From Lachnospiraceae bacterium (lineage in GTDB: Bacteria > Bacillota > Clostridia > Lachnospirales > Lachnospiraceae), in assembly GCA_900767585.1 (NCBI GenBank), contig CAAFZP010000021.1, positions 1 to 64,000 of the forward strand: a stretch of DNA of 64,000 nt, read 5' to 3'. The position numbers were made by a program, and so were the translations under genes. Positions 33,377-41,802 of the stretch are shown piece by piece. The notes beneath the pieces were generated by a model. The model was not told where the DNA came from. It searched no databases and saw only the letters and a list, made by a program, of their open reading frames with translations. How positions within the stretch are numbered: position 1 is the first letter of the stretch; every line of letters begins with the position of its first letter.

Positions 33377-34642
33377 GTGAAGAAAACAATGAAGAAACTA
33401 TGGACGCTGGGATTGGTTGCAGCTTTATCGGTTGTATGTGTTGGCTGTGAAAACCAGACCGAGTCAAAGAGAAATACGAGAGAATCGATTGATGTACAGA
33501 CGGATACGGATGCGACGCGGTCAGATACTTCTGAGCCGGTTGTTGCATCAGACATCTGGAAGGACAAGTCGGTCGAAAAAAAGGTTGCAGAAATCAATGC
33601 ATTGATTGACAAATATTATTATTTTGATGTGGACCGTGATAAGCAGGAAGAAGCTTTGTACGATGGAATCATGGAAGGTCTCGATGATCCGTACTCGGTT
33701 TACTATACAAAGGAAGAATATGCGGATCTGCAGGAGGATACTTCCGGCGAATATGTAGGTATCGGTGCAGTTGTGACGATGAATTCCGATATGCGTGTCG
33801 AGATTGTGCGTCCGATCAAGAACAGCCCGGCAGAAGAAGCAGGACTGAAAGCAGGAGATGTCTTAGTCCAGGTGGATGATACAGCGATTACCGATCAGGA
33901 ACTTTCGGTTGTTGTAGATATGATCCGTGGCAAAGAAGGTACGAAAGCACATCTGAAGATTTACCGGGAAGGTGAACCGGATTATCTGGAGTTTGATGTA
34001 GAACGCCGGAAAGTTGAGAATTACACTGTCGAAGATGAGATGCTTGATGACAAGGTTGGATATATTGCAGTCACACAGTTTAATGACAATACTGCAAAGG
34101 AATTTGAGGATGCAATCAATGAACTCCAGGAAAAAGGTGCAAAGGGGGCCATCATTGATCTGCGTGATAACCCGGGTGGACTTCTGACAGCCGTTGTTGA
34201 TATGTGTGATTACATCATGGATGACGGTGTGATTGTATCTACGAAGGACCGTGATGGAAATGTGATTGGAGAGTACAAGGATACCGGAAAACATAGTGTG
34301 GATATTCCACTGGTTGTACTTGTAAATGGCAACAGTGCCAGCGCATCCGAGATTTTCTCCGGAGCCGTGCAGGATTCCGGCAAGGCAAAGCTGGTTGGTA
34401 CCACAACATTTGGAAAAGGCATCGTGCAGTCGGTCATTCCACTTGATGATGGAACCGCTGTGAAGCTTACAATTGCAAAGTATTTCACACCGAAGGGACA
34501 CGATATCCACAAGAAGGGTATCACACCGGATTATGTTGTGGAACTTCCGGATGGCAAGACATCCGCAGTCAATATCGACCGCGCAGATGACACACAGTTA
34601 CAAAAAGCGCAGGAAGTTATTGCAGAGATGCTGAATAATTAG
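33377..34642 (+). CDS. S41 carboxy-terminal processing protease, CtpA-like
   Basis: 421 residues from GTG 33377, which follows AAAGGAGAG by about 11 bases; ATG 33389 and ATG 33350 are alternatives. N-terminal membrane segment or signal peptide ending at V-C-V-G-C, a possible but imperfect lipobox. PDZ domain at about 125-205, then the S41 catalytic core with N-G-N-S-A-S-A-S-E (nucleophile Ser) and a downstream Lys in G-T-T-T-F-G-K-G. Downstream of the ftsEX-hydrolase genes and likely in the same envelope programme. Confidence 0.85.
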   Translation: MKKTMKKLWTLGLVAALSVVCVGCENQTESKRNTRESIDVQTDTDATRSDTSEPVVASDIWKDKSVEKKVAEINALIDKYYYFDVDRDKQEEALYDGIMEGLDDPYSVYYTKEEYADLQEDTSGEYVGIGAVVTMNSDMRVEIVRPIKNSPAEEAGLKAGDVLVQVDDTAITDQELSVVVDMIRGKEGTKAHLKIYREGEPDYLEFDVERRKVENYTVEDEMLDDKVGYIAVTQFNDNTAKEFEDAINELQEKGAKGAIIDLRDNPGGLLTAVVDMCDYIMDDGVIVSTKDRDGNVIGEYKDTGKHSVDIPLVVLVNGNSASASEIFSGAVQDSGKAKLVGTTTFGKGIVQSVIPLDDGTAVKLTIAKYFTPKGHDIHKKGITPDYVVELPDGKTSAVNIDRADDTQLQKAQEVIAEMLNN

Positions 34643-34645
34643 TAT

Positions 34646-34690
34646 AATAAGCAGGGGTTTTATCAGAAGATAGGACTCTTGCTTATTTTC
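34646..34690 (+). terminator. Likely terminator of the CtpA operon
   Basis: AATAAGCA and CTTGCTTATT form an imperfect stem followed by a T-rich stretch. Confidence 0.6.
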
Positions 34691-34756
34691 TTATAAAATA
34701 TAATAAGAGGATGAGTAATTATATACAATCGTGGTTACAACACATGATATAATGAA

Positions 34757-34800
34757 GCACGCTGATGCGTGCGCAAGTCATCACGTTATTGCATGGTGGC
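34757..34800 (+). repeat. REP-like two-hairpin element in the guaA leader
   Basis: First hairpin GCACGC/GCGTGC, second GTCATCACGT/GCATGGTGGC with wobble pairs. It follows TATAAT at 34748-34753, so it may form part of the guaA 5' UTR. Close matches at 57957-58000 and 60284-60327. Confidence 0.75.
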
Positions 34801-34837
34801 AAGAAATACAATAAATCAGAGAAGAAGGGAGAAGCAC

Positions 34838-36379
34838 ATGAATAAGGAAATGATTATCGTGCTTGATTTTGGTGGTCAGTACAACCAGCTCATTGCACGT
34901 CGTGTCCGTGAATGTAATGTGTATGCAGAGGTACATCCGTACACCTTGTCACTTGACAAGATTAAGGAAATGAATCCAAAGGGAATCATTTTCACGGGTG
35001 GTCCGAATAGTGTGTATGGCGACGAGTCGCCACGCTATCAGAAAGAAATATTTGAATTGGGAATTCCGATTCTTGGAATCTGCTATGGATCGCAGTTGAT
35101 GGCGTATATGCTTGGAGGTACAGTGGAAACTGCACCGGTTAGCGAGTATGGAAGAACAGAAGTGGAAGTGAATCCTGGCAGTGCTATCTTCCAGGGCGTG
35201 AAAGAACAGACAATCTGCTGGATGAGCCACACGGATTATATCTCAAAGGCACCGGAAGGATTCAAGGTTGTTGCGAAGACACCGGTCTGCCCGGTAGCAG
35301 CAATGGAGTGCCCGGAGCGTAAGCTGTATGCGACACAGTTCCATCCGGAGGTTATGCATACTGAGGAAGGACAGAAGATGCTGTCAAACTTCGTGTATAA
35401 CGTATGTGGATGCTCCGGCGACTGGAAGATGGATTCGTTCGTAGAGACAACGATCCGTGAAATTCGTGAGAAGGTTGGAGACGGTAAGGTATTGTGTGCC
35501 CTGTCCGGCGGTGTGGATTCCTCCGTAGCAGCCGTTCTTCTCTCGAAAGCAGTAGGAAAGCAGCTTACCTGTGTATTCGTTGACCACGGCTTACTTCGTA
35601 AAAACGAGGGCGATGAGGTCGAGGCAGTGTTTGGCCCGGATGGCCCATACGAGCTGAATTTCATCCGTGTCAATGCACAGGAGCGTTATTATAAGAAATT
35701 AGCCGGCGTTACAGAGCCGGAAGCAAAGCGTAAGATCATCGGCGAGGAGTTCATTCGTGTATTCGAGGAAGAAGCGAAGAAGATTGGCGCGGTTGACTTC
35801 TTAGTACAGGGAACCATCTACCCGGACGTAATCGAGTCCGGACTTGGAAAGTCCGCAGTGATCAAGAGTCACCACAATGTAGGTGGTCTTCCGGACCATG
35901 TTGATTTCAAGGAAATCATCGAGCCACTCCGCCTGCTCTTCAAGGATGAAGTAAGAAAAGCCGGATTGGAGCTTGGCATCCCGGAATATCTCGTATACCG
36001 TCAGCCATTCCCGGGACCGGGACTTGGTATCCGTATCATCGGTGAAGTAACCGCAGACAAGGTTCGTATCGTACAGGATGCAGATTACATCTACCGCGAG
36101 GAGATCGCCAAGGCAGGACTTGCCAAGAACCTTGGACAGTATTTCGCAGCACTGACCAACATGCGTAGTGTCGGTGTTATGGGCGATGAGCGTACCTACG
36201 ACTACGCGATTGCACTCCGTGCAGTCAACACCAGCGACTTCATGACCGCCGACTGCTCCGAGATTCCATTCGAGGTATTGCAGAAGGTTATGACACGAAT
36301 CATAAATGAAGTAAAGGGCGTAAACCGTGTAATGTATGATCTGACGAGTAAACCACCTGGAACGATTGAGTTTGAGTAG
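34838..36379 (+). CDS. guaA: GMP synthase (glutamine-hydrolysing)
   Basis: 513 residues from ATG 34838, with AAGGGAG upstream. The glutaminase domain has nucleophile G-I-C-Y-G-S-Q (about residue 80) and H-P-E (about 168). The ATP pyrophosphatase domain has S-G-G-V-D-S-S (about 225). The C-terminal dimerisation domain ends in K-P-P-G-T-I-E-F-E. It converts XMP to GMP. Full length and typical. No purine riboswitch was recognised upstream. Confidence 0.97.
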   Translation: MNKEMIIVLDFGGQYNQLIARRVRECNVYAEVHPYTLSLDKIKEMNPKGIIFTGGPNSVYGDESPRYQKEIFELGIPILGICYGSQLMAYMLGGTVETAPVSEYGRTEVEVNPGSAIFQGVKEQTICWMSHTDYISKAPEGFKVVAKTPVCPVAAMECPERKLYATQFHPEVMHTEEGQKMLSNFVYNVCGCSGDWKMDSFVETTIREIREKVGDGKVLCALSGGVDSSVAAVLLSKAVGKQLTCVFVDHGLLRKNEGDEVEAVFGPDGPYELNFIRVNAQERYYKKLAGVTEPEAKRKIIGEEFIRVFEEEAKKIGAVDFLVQGTIYPDVIESGLGKSAVIKSHHNVGGLPDHVDFKEIIEPLRLLFKDEVRKAGLELGIPEYLVYRQPFPGPGLGIRIIGEVTADKVRIVQDADYIYREEIAKAGLAKNLGQYFAALTNMRSVGVMGDERTYDYAIALRAVNTSDFMTADCSEIPFEVLQKVMTRIINEVKGVNRVMYDLTSKPPGTIEFE

Positions 36380-36387
36380 GAAATGGA

Positions 36388-36538
36388 CTGAGAGCAGTCA
36401 TAAAATAGGAAAGTGCCAACGACAAGCTTGCTTGTCTGTTGGTGCTTTTTCTATTTTATGGCTATTTGAAGGCATGACACTCGGCTTACCGACAAGCGGT
36501 AGCGCAGGCGGTAAGCTGAGGGGCATGGCTGCTCTCAG
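36388..36538. repeat. Cloverleaf-like fold-back after guaA
   Basis: Outer arms CTGAGAGCAGTCAT (36388-36401) and 36524-36538 match at 13 of 14 bases. Inside lie one hairpin around 36401-36458, which contains the guaA terminator, and a second hairpin CTCGGCTTACCG/CGGTAAGCTGAG (36480-36520). The whole can fold as a multi-branched structure. An ORF crosses it but has no protein character. Confidence 0.7.
36412..36450 (+). terminator. Terminator of guaA
   Basis: Stem GTGCCAACGACAAG with CTTGTCTGTTGGTGC, loop of a few bases, then five T. It is nested in the larger fold-back. Confidence 0.8.
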
Positions 36539-36695
36539 GACTGATCAGCCGGATGCTGTATTTACTAATGGAAGTACTTGGCGACAACATACAGCGAGAT
36601 GAAGCGAAGCGGAATCGAGCTGAGGAGGGTAGCAAATAGGCGGTAGCATAGGAGGTAAGATGAGGAGGATAAGGATTAGTAAATAATATGGGACA
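36496..36695 (+). repeat. Repeat-rich spacer before the HTH regulator
   Basis: A GCGGTAGC-AGG-GGTAAG-TGAGG motif occurs near 36496 and again, diverged, near 36640. TATTTACTAAT (36559-36569) and ATTAGTAAATA (36675-36685) form a perfect 11-bp inverted repeat. No gene is supported between 36380 and 36802. Confidence 0.5.
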
Positions 36696-36802
36696 GACCT
36701 AATGTAAAATTATTTATGTAAAAACAAAAAAAATATTTACAAAAACAAAAGAGCGTGATAATATAACAGATATAAGAGATAGACAATCGGAGAGCGGTTA
36801 AA

Positions 36803-37918
36803 ATGGATTTATTTGATTTACGAGAAAATCTAGGTGCAAAAATTGCGACCATAATGGAAGAGAAAAAAATAACAAAGGTAGAGTTATGCAGAAAAACTGG
36901 AATATCTAGGCCAACACTTGACAAAATGCTTTCTGGCAAGATCACAAATAAAACGAATTACGATAAGCATTTACAAAAAATTATGAAAGAACTCAAAGTG
37001 ACGACAGAGTTTCTTGTGGGCAATATTGAAAAAAATAGAACAAGAACTATTCGACAGCTTATGAGTCGATCAATAGATGAAATATCAAAAGCAACAGAAA
37101 TATCAGTTGAACGATTAAAATCTATTGAATGCGGCGGAAAAGCATCGATAAAAGAATGGCGGGATATTGCAGTGGTGCTAGGCACAGGTGTTAATATATT
37201 GAAAAATAAAAATTTTTTTTCATCTCAAATTTCTGAGATGAGTTTACTGATAGAAAAAAAGGGAGAAGATAATAATAATGGTAGAATAAGCGGTTTTTGG
37301 GGACATGTAGGAATATTACCAGTTAATGCTCCAAAATACAAATGGTATCCAATTACTTTAGATACTGTAAAATTTATTCAACAAGATATGAATAATCAGT
37401 GCATGGTTATTCCTTGTATGGATAATAAGGTATTATATTTAAATACAGACAATATAAACAGAATTGTATTATTAGATGAAGCTTGTTCTCCACCAGTTGA
37501 TTTAGATTGGTCCTTTAAGGAAGGAGAAGGAGAAATCCCTTTGGTAGTATATGAATCGTTGGAGGATTATAGTATGGGGGAAATGCAAGATATGTCCCCA
37601 CGATTTATAGATTATATTCATGCTATTATTGAGGATAACAAGTGGGATGATGATTCTGTGGACAGTATAATAAATGGAATAACCATATATTATACGGATG
37701 GAAGAGTAGAATGCGATGAAATCGTATTTGATGAGTATGAAAATGTATCTGAGTTAGTTGCGGATACGTATGAGTATAGCGATTATATTACTCAAGATGA
37801 AATGATTTATTTCACTGGATATGATGAGAGGAAAAATAATATACGATTAAAAAATGTTGCGATGATAGAACTTCCTTTGATCAAAACAGAAAATGCGATA
37901 TGTAAAGAGTGCTGTTAG
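36803..37918 (+). CDS. Tandem helix-turn-helix regulator with C-terminal sensor-like domain
   Basis: 371 residues, AT-rich. The first XRE-type HTH is at about 8-65 (V-E-L-C-R-K-T-G-I-S-R-P-T-L-D-K-M-L). A second HTH-like segment follows at about 80-125 (I-D-E-I-S-K-A-T-E-I-S-V-E-R-L). The rest is acidic and ends in a DUF2442-like beta-rich stretch (I-T-I-Y-Y-T-D-G-R-V). The function is unknown. It directly precedes the AbiF-RNA locus and shares its base composition, so both may have arrived together, but AbiF has its own promoter. Confidence 0.6.
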   Translation: MDLFDLRENLGAKIATIMEEKKITKVELCRKTGISRPTLDKMLSGKITNKTNYDKHLQKIMKELKVTTEFLVGNIEKNRTRTIRQLMSRSIDEISKATEISVERLKSIECGGKASIKEWRDIAVVLGTGVNILKNKNFFSSQISEMSLLIEKKGEDNNNGRISGFWGHVGILPVNAPKYKWYPITLDTVKFIQQDMNNQCMVIPCMDNKVLYLNTDNINRIVLLDEACSPPVDLDWSFKEGEGEIPLVVYESLEDYSMGEMQDMSPRFIDYIHAIIEDNKWDDDSVDSIINGITIYYTDGRVECDEIVFDEYENVSELVADTYEYSDYITQDEMIYFTGYDERKNNIRLKNVAMIELPLIKTENAICKECC

Positions 37919-37944
37919 TGATTTTGTAAAAATGTAAACTTTAG

Positions 37945-37973
37945 TTGATTTTTTCTTTGGATTTGCATATAAT
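37945..37973 (+). promoter_or_regulatory. Strong promoter of the AbiF-associated RNA
   Basis: TTGATT (37945-37950), 17-base spacer, TATAAT (37968-37973). Expected start near 37980, just before the structured RNA. Confidence 0.75.
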
Positions 37974-37979
37974 ATCATT

Positions 37980-38035
37980 AACAGAACCCAACACGCCTCT
38001 CAACGATGCGGACCACGTTGGGTCTTTTAATTTTT
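37980..38035 (+). ncRNA. AbiF-associated small RNA
   Basis: ACCCAAC (37986-37992) pairs with GTTGGGT (38017-38023), followed by a TTTTAATTTTT run, so the RNA is bounded by a promoter and a terminator-like end. CAACG in the loop (38001-38005) can pair with CGTTG (38016-38020), competing with the outer stem. GACC/GGTC gives a third option. An RNA motif upstream of Abi_2 genes is known from comparative work and this has the expected position and style. In AbiF systems such an RNA is reported to act as antitoxin. Confidence 0.7.
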
Positions 38036-38049
38036 CGGGAGAAAATTGT

Positions 38050-38925
38050 ATGGGAGAATTAAAAAAACATCAATCTTCTATGACAATTGAACAACAGATT
38101 GAAAACCTAAAAAATCTTGGTTTAGCCATTGATGATGAGGATTATGCAAAAAGTATATTAAATGATATCTCATATTTTAGATTAATAAAAGCGTACAGTT
38201 TAAATCTAAAAATTAAAAATGGCAATTATAATAGCGGGACAACATTTAGAGAAATTGTTGATTTGTATTTATTTAATTCAAATTTCAGGCAAATAATATT
38301 TCCGGAGATAGAAAAAATAGAGATTAATGTGCGCTGTAGAGTGGCTAATTATTTTGCTGGGAAATATGGCGTTATAGGGTATTTAAATGCAGAAAATTTT
38401 ACGAAAGAATCATATCATATTGAATTCCTGGAGGATATCAAAGAAGAAATTAGGAGAAATTCAAAGGCTCCATTCGTGAAAAATTTTAGAGAAAATTATG
38501 AAGATGGAGAATTACCTATTTATGCATTGGTAGAGGTATTTAGTTTTGGCACATTATCAAAGTTTTATAAAAACATGCATAATGTGGACAAAAAGGCTAT
38601 TGCACAGACTTTTGGAGTCGGTTATACATATATTGAAAGCTGGTTAGAAAGTATTTCATATGTAAGAAATATATGTGCGCATTATGGTAGGTTATATAAT
38701 GCAAAGTTATCAAAAACTCCTATGTTATATAAAGAGTATACTCAGGCGGGTATAGCGAATAATAGAATATTTGGTGTATTATTATGTATGAAACATTTGT
38801 TGAAAAAAGATATTCATTGGAATCAGTTTGTAGATAATATTGATTTGTTGTTTGACAAATATAGAAGTGTTCGTATAAGTACAATGGGGTTCCCTGATGA
38901 TTGGAAAGAATTGTTACAAAGATGA
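38050..38925 (+). CDS. abiF: AbiF/AbiD-type HEPN protein (Abi_2 family)
   Basis: 291 residues from ATG 38050, preceded by GGGAG. It follows the Abi_2 pattern from the start (Q-I-E-N-L-K-N-L-G-L, L-N-D-I-S-Y-F-R-L) to the HEPN ribonuclease motif R-N-I-C-A-H (R-x4-H, about residues 205-215). Abi_2 proteins cause abortive infection and are the proposed relatives of the Cas13 effector. Here the gene sits 14 bases after the terminator-like end of a small RNA driven by its own strong promoter. Expression would need readthrough, a built-in control. AT-rich base composition suggests recent acquisition. Ends at a strong terminator. Confidence 0.85.
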   Translation: MGELKKHQSSMTIEQQIENLKNLGLAIDDEDYAKSILNDISYFRLIKAYSLNLKIKNGNYNSGTTFREIVDLYLFNSNFRQIIFPEIEKIEINVRCRVANYFAGKYGVIGYLNAENFTKESYHIEFLEDIKEEIRRNSKAPFVKNFRENYEDGELPIYALVEVFSFGTLSKFYKNMHNVDKKAIAQTFGVGYTYIESWLESISYVRNICAHYGRLYNAKLSKTPMLYKEYTQAGIANNRIFGVLLCMKHLLKKDIHWNQFVDNIDLLFDKYRSVRISTMGFPDDWKELLQR

Positions 38926-38994
38926 AATAATACGAAAGAAAGCTCAAAATGTATGAAAGAATAGCGATTGTTGTAACGCTTTATTTATATTGAG

Positions 38995-39038
38995 AACGTC
39001 CCAGGAGATTTTAAGAAATCTTCTGGGACGTTTTTTTT
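38995..39038 (+). terminator. Terminator of the AbiF gene
   Basis: AACGTCCCAG and CTGGGACGTT with additional inner pairs (GAGATTTT/AAATCTTC), followed by eight T on the plus strand. Confidence 0.9.
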
Positions 39039-39047
39039 CTTATATGC

Positions 39048-41126
39048 CTATAACTTCCCTTTCACATAATCCCGGATGAAGAAGTCATCTCCCGGCATCT
39101 GACATCCAACGATGTAGAGCCCCTCATTATTCGAACAACGGATGACGTGACCTTCGAGTTCATCGTGCTGTGGCAGATCGAAGTTATGAATCTTCACGCG
39201 GATATTCACGCCTTTGTGTGTCGCAAAATACTGGTCATGCGTCAGAAATGCAAATCCATTTGCACTTAAGTTATCCAGCTTGCCTTCGATGGTGGTCGAG
39301 CCATCTGAAAGTGTGATCGTGCAGGCGTTGGAGATATCGAGACGTGGGTATTTCCGACGGTTGTTAATCTTCGGGCGTGACTCAATCTGGATTGTAAAGC
39401 AGTTGTTTGCTTCTTTCGCTGTATGGATGATCTTCGATGTATCCCAACAGTAAAGTACGTTGCCAACCGTTACCTGCAGCTTGCATTCTGTCAGCTTGGC
39501 AAGCGCCGGTGCATTTGCAAGAGTAATCGTTAATGTGTTGTTCTCACGCGTCAGTACTTCACCATAATAGCGCTTTCCATCTTCCAGTGCTACGCTCAGC
39601 TTCATGCCGGGCTGTACATCTTCGGTTCCCATGAAACCACCGATGCCAAGCTCACACATTAAAGATTCGATTACATTTTCAATCGAATTAATGTTGTTGG
39701 AAGACTCATCGTATTTGCTGAGCATGCGGTTGTTAATCTCGTTGGAGTCGCTGATGCAGGACGTCATATCGCCGACGATGTCTGTGACCTGCTGCAGATT
39801 GTCTACAAGGTGGATGTTGGAAGCTTCCACTTCTTTCATCGCGTGGTCAATCACCTGTATATTTTCTCCGATCTTGTTTGTATCGGAAGCAATCTCTGTC
39901 ATACTCTTACCGGTCTGTGTGACTTTCGTCAATGTGAGCTGAATCAGTTTCAAAGTCTCTTCCATGGCGCTTGTCATCTTCTCAGATGTTTCCTCGAGAT
40001 GTCCAAGTGCCTGGCGGATCTGACCGGAGGATGATTTTGTTTCCTCGCTCAAGGTCCGGATCTGCTCTGCGACAACCGCAAAGCCCTTCCCGGATTCACC
40101 GACACGGGCAGCTTCAATCGAAGCGTTCAAAGCAAGCAGGTTGGTCTGGGATGTAATATTTTCGATAACGGCTGTCTCATTTTTCACCATGGCAAACTCT
40201 GCCTTGAAATTTTCCAGTGTCTGTTCAATCTCGCCGGAGAGGGAAGCCATCGTATTTGTCGTTGTGACGAGGTCTGCAAGGTCGGCCGAGCTTACTTTTG
40301 CGTGCTGCATGGAAGTAGCAGTCAGTGTGACCATCTGCTCGATCATCTCTGCCACATGGTTGACCTGTGCATGAATATCCGAAGTCATATGATTCGAGGA
40401 ATCCGTGCTTCCCTGCAGGTCTGAATTGTGGTCGCTTAATTTGTTCAGGCTGTCGACCACGATTGTCGCACCATGTGTGTTCTCGGAGGCGAGCTCCCGG
40501 ACAACTGTGACACCGTTCATGATTGTGTTGCACGCATGCTTGACTTTCTCGACAGTCGTGATGACGCGCTGCAGGTCTGCTTTGATACTGTCCGTCATGG
40601 CACCGTCGGATTCGTTCAGATGCTTGATGGACATGACATAGCAGACATAGCACAGAATGATGCAGGCGAGCTCGAGCTGGTAGTCCTTCATATTGGATGC
40701 AGAATGATATCCGATCGCGATGCGGTAGGCGGAACTTCCTATGATAATCAGTGAATTCGCGATGCCGCAGCCGACCATGAACCGGATGCTTTTGTAGAGT
40801 ACCAGAAGACTTGTCACGGGCAGTACATAGGTAAAAGCAATCGGCGATTCGGTGGTGCATAAAACAAATGTATAGAAAATACCATAGCCAATCACGAGAT
40901 TGAATTTGTAGTAGTCAGTATCGAACCCCTTTACCCGCAGCAATATCTCACCGAGGATGATTGGCAACCAGCAGAGTGTTAAAAAGATAATATAATAAGA
41001 AGTGCCACGCAGATGATTTGCTACATCGGCACCATAGTTGGCAGAAAGTAATGCAGCGAAGATAAGCCAGATCCGTCTGGCTCTCCGGTTTGCTTTTTCC
41101 TTAAATAGCGATTCGTCGTATTTCAT
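39048..41126 (-). CDS. Methyl-accepting receptor with C-terminal PilZ domain
   Basis: 692 residues from ATG 41126, preceded by AGGAGGGGG; the upstream frame is open but unsupported. About six membrane helices in the first 190 residues and no large extracellular domain, then an MCP signalling domain (A-L-N-A-S-I-E-A-A-R-V-G-E-S-G). The C-terminal 110 residues form a PilZ domain with R-R-K-Y-P-R and D-N-L-S-A-N-G, the c-di-GMP-binding motifs. This joins chemotaxis-like signalling to c-di-GMP in one protein. A YcgR-N-like segment may lie between the two parts. Confidence 0.85.
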   Translation of the reverse strand: MKYDESLFKEKANRRARRIWLIFAALLSANYGADVANHLRGTSYYIIFLTLCWLPIILGEILLRVKGFDTDYYKFNLVIGYGIFYTFVLCTTESPIAFTYVLPVTSLLVLYKSIRFMVGCGIANSLIIIGSSAYRIAIGYHSASNMKDYQLELACIILCYVCYVMSIKHLNESDGAMTDSIKADLQRVITTVEKVKHACNTIMNGVTVVRELASENTHGATIVVDSLNKLSDHNSDLQGSTDSSNHMTSDIHAQVNHVAEMIEQMVTLTATSMQHAKVSSADLADLVTTTNTMASLSGEIEQTLENFKAEFAMVKNETAVIENITSQTNLLALNASIEAARVGESGKGFAVVAEQIRTLSEETKSSSGQIRQALGHLEETSEKMTSAMEETLKLIQLTLTKVTQTGKSMTEIASDTNKIGENIQVIDHAMKEVEASNIHLVDNLQQVTDIVGDMTSCISDSNEINNRMLSKYDESSNNINSIENVIESLMCELGIGGFMGTEDVQPGMKLSVALEDGKRYYGEVLTRENNTLTITLANAPALAKLTECKLQVTVGNVLYCWDTSKIIHTAKEANNCFTIQIESRPKINNRRKYPRLDISNACTITLSDGSTTIEGKLDNLSANGFAFLTHDQYFATHKGVNIRVKIHNFDLPQHDELEGHVIRCSNNEGLYIVGCQMPGDDFFIRDYVKGKL

Positions 41127-41305
41127 AGTCCCCCTCCTTTGTAGAAAAACACTTACGGTTAGTATAGCATAGGCAAGTGAAAATGTGTATGCAATTCGTG
41201 GATTTATACACATGAAAAATCGGACGTAACATCTATACTGCGTTGCATTTCGTTAAAAAATGCGGTAGTATAAGATAATTAGTTACGGAAGGAGGAAGGT
41301 TTAAG

Positions 41306-41779
41306 ATGAATCAGAAAGAAAATATTATATCGGCACTTGGCTCTATACTGCTTGGAATCCTGTTGATTGCCATGAAAGGGAAAGTCATAACCGCAGCCAT
41401 CACGATTCTTGCAATCTTTGTCATCCTCGGTGCAGTCGCTGATTTTATGGCAGGACTTGCGAATATCGGAATCATGAAAGCGGTAGCAGGTGTCTGTATT
41501 CTTGTATTTGGATGGCTGTTCGCAGCGCTGGCATTTTATATTCTGGCAGCCGGAATTATCGTGATGGGACTTTTACAGATTACATCCATCAAAAAGACAA
41601 TGCCGGTGAATCTGACAGCCGGAGAACGGTTTCAGGAATATTTCAAGCCGGGCCTGATGGTTGTTGCCGGTGCCTGCCTGCTCTTTAACCAGAGTGGAAC
41701 AATCGCATGGGCATTTATCGTGACGGGTATTTTGCTGATTGTAAATGGTGTGATGTCGCTGTTTGGATCGCAGAAATAA
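41306..41779 (+). CDS. DUF308 (HdeD-like) small membrane protein
   Basis: 157 residues with GGAGGAAGG upstream. Mostly hydrophobic with about five or six helices (S-I-L-L-G-I-L-L-I-A, A-V-A-G-V-C-I-L-V-F-G), as in DUF308 proteins related to HdeD, associated with acid resistance in enterics. Function here is not known. A membrane LuxR-type regulator starts 23 bases downstream and may be co-transcribed. Confidence 0.75.
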   Translation: MNQKENIISALGSILLGILLIAMKGKVITAAITILAIFVILGAVADFMAGLANIGIMKAVAGVCILVFGWLFAALAFYILAAGIIVMGLLQITSIKKTMPVNLTAGERFQEYFKPGLMVVAGACLLFNQSGTIAWAFIVTGILLIVNGVMSLFGSQK

Positions 41780-41802
41780 AGGAAGTATCGGAGAACGCCG
41801 GA

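Noticed and set aside
34643..34837. Purine riboswitch before guaA
   Set aside because: The conserved loop sequences of purine aptamers were not seen; the leader contains the REP-like element instead.
36366..36602. 78-codon ORF after guaA
   Set aside because: It crosses the guaA terminator and the fold-back arms, has no ribosome binding site and no protein-like composition.
40225..40860. 211-codon minus-strand ORF within the MCP gene
   Set aside because: Alternative frame of the same strand inside a gene with clear MCP motifs.
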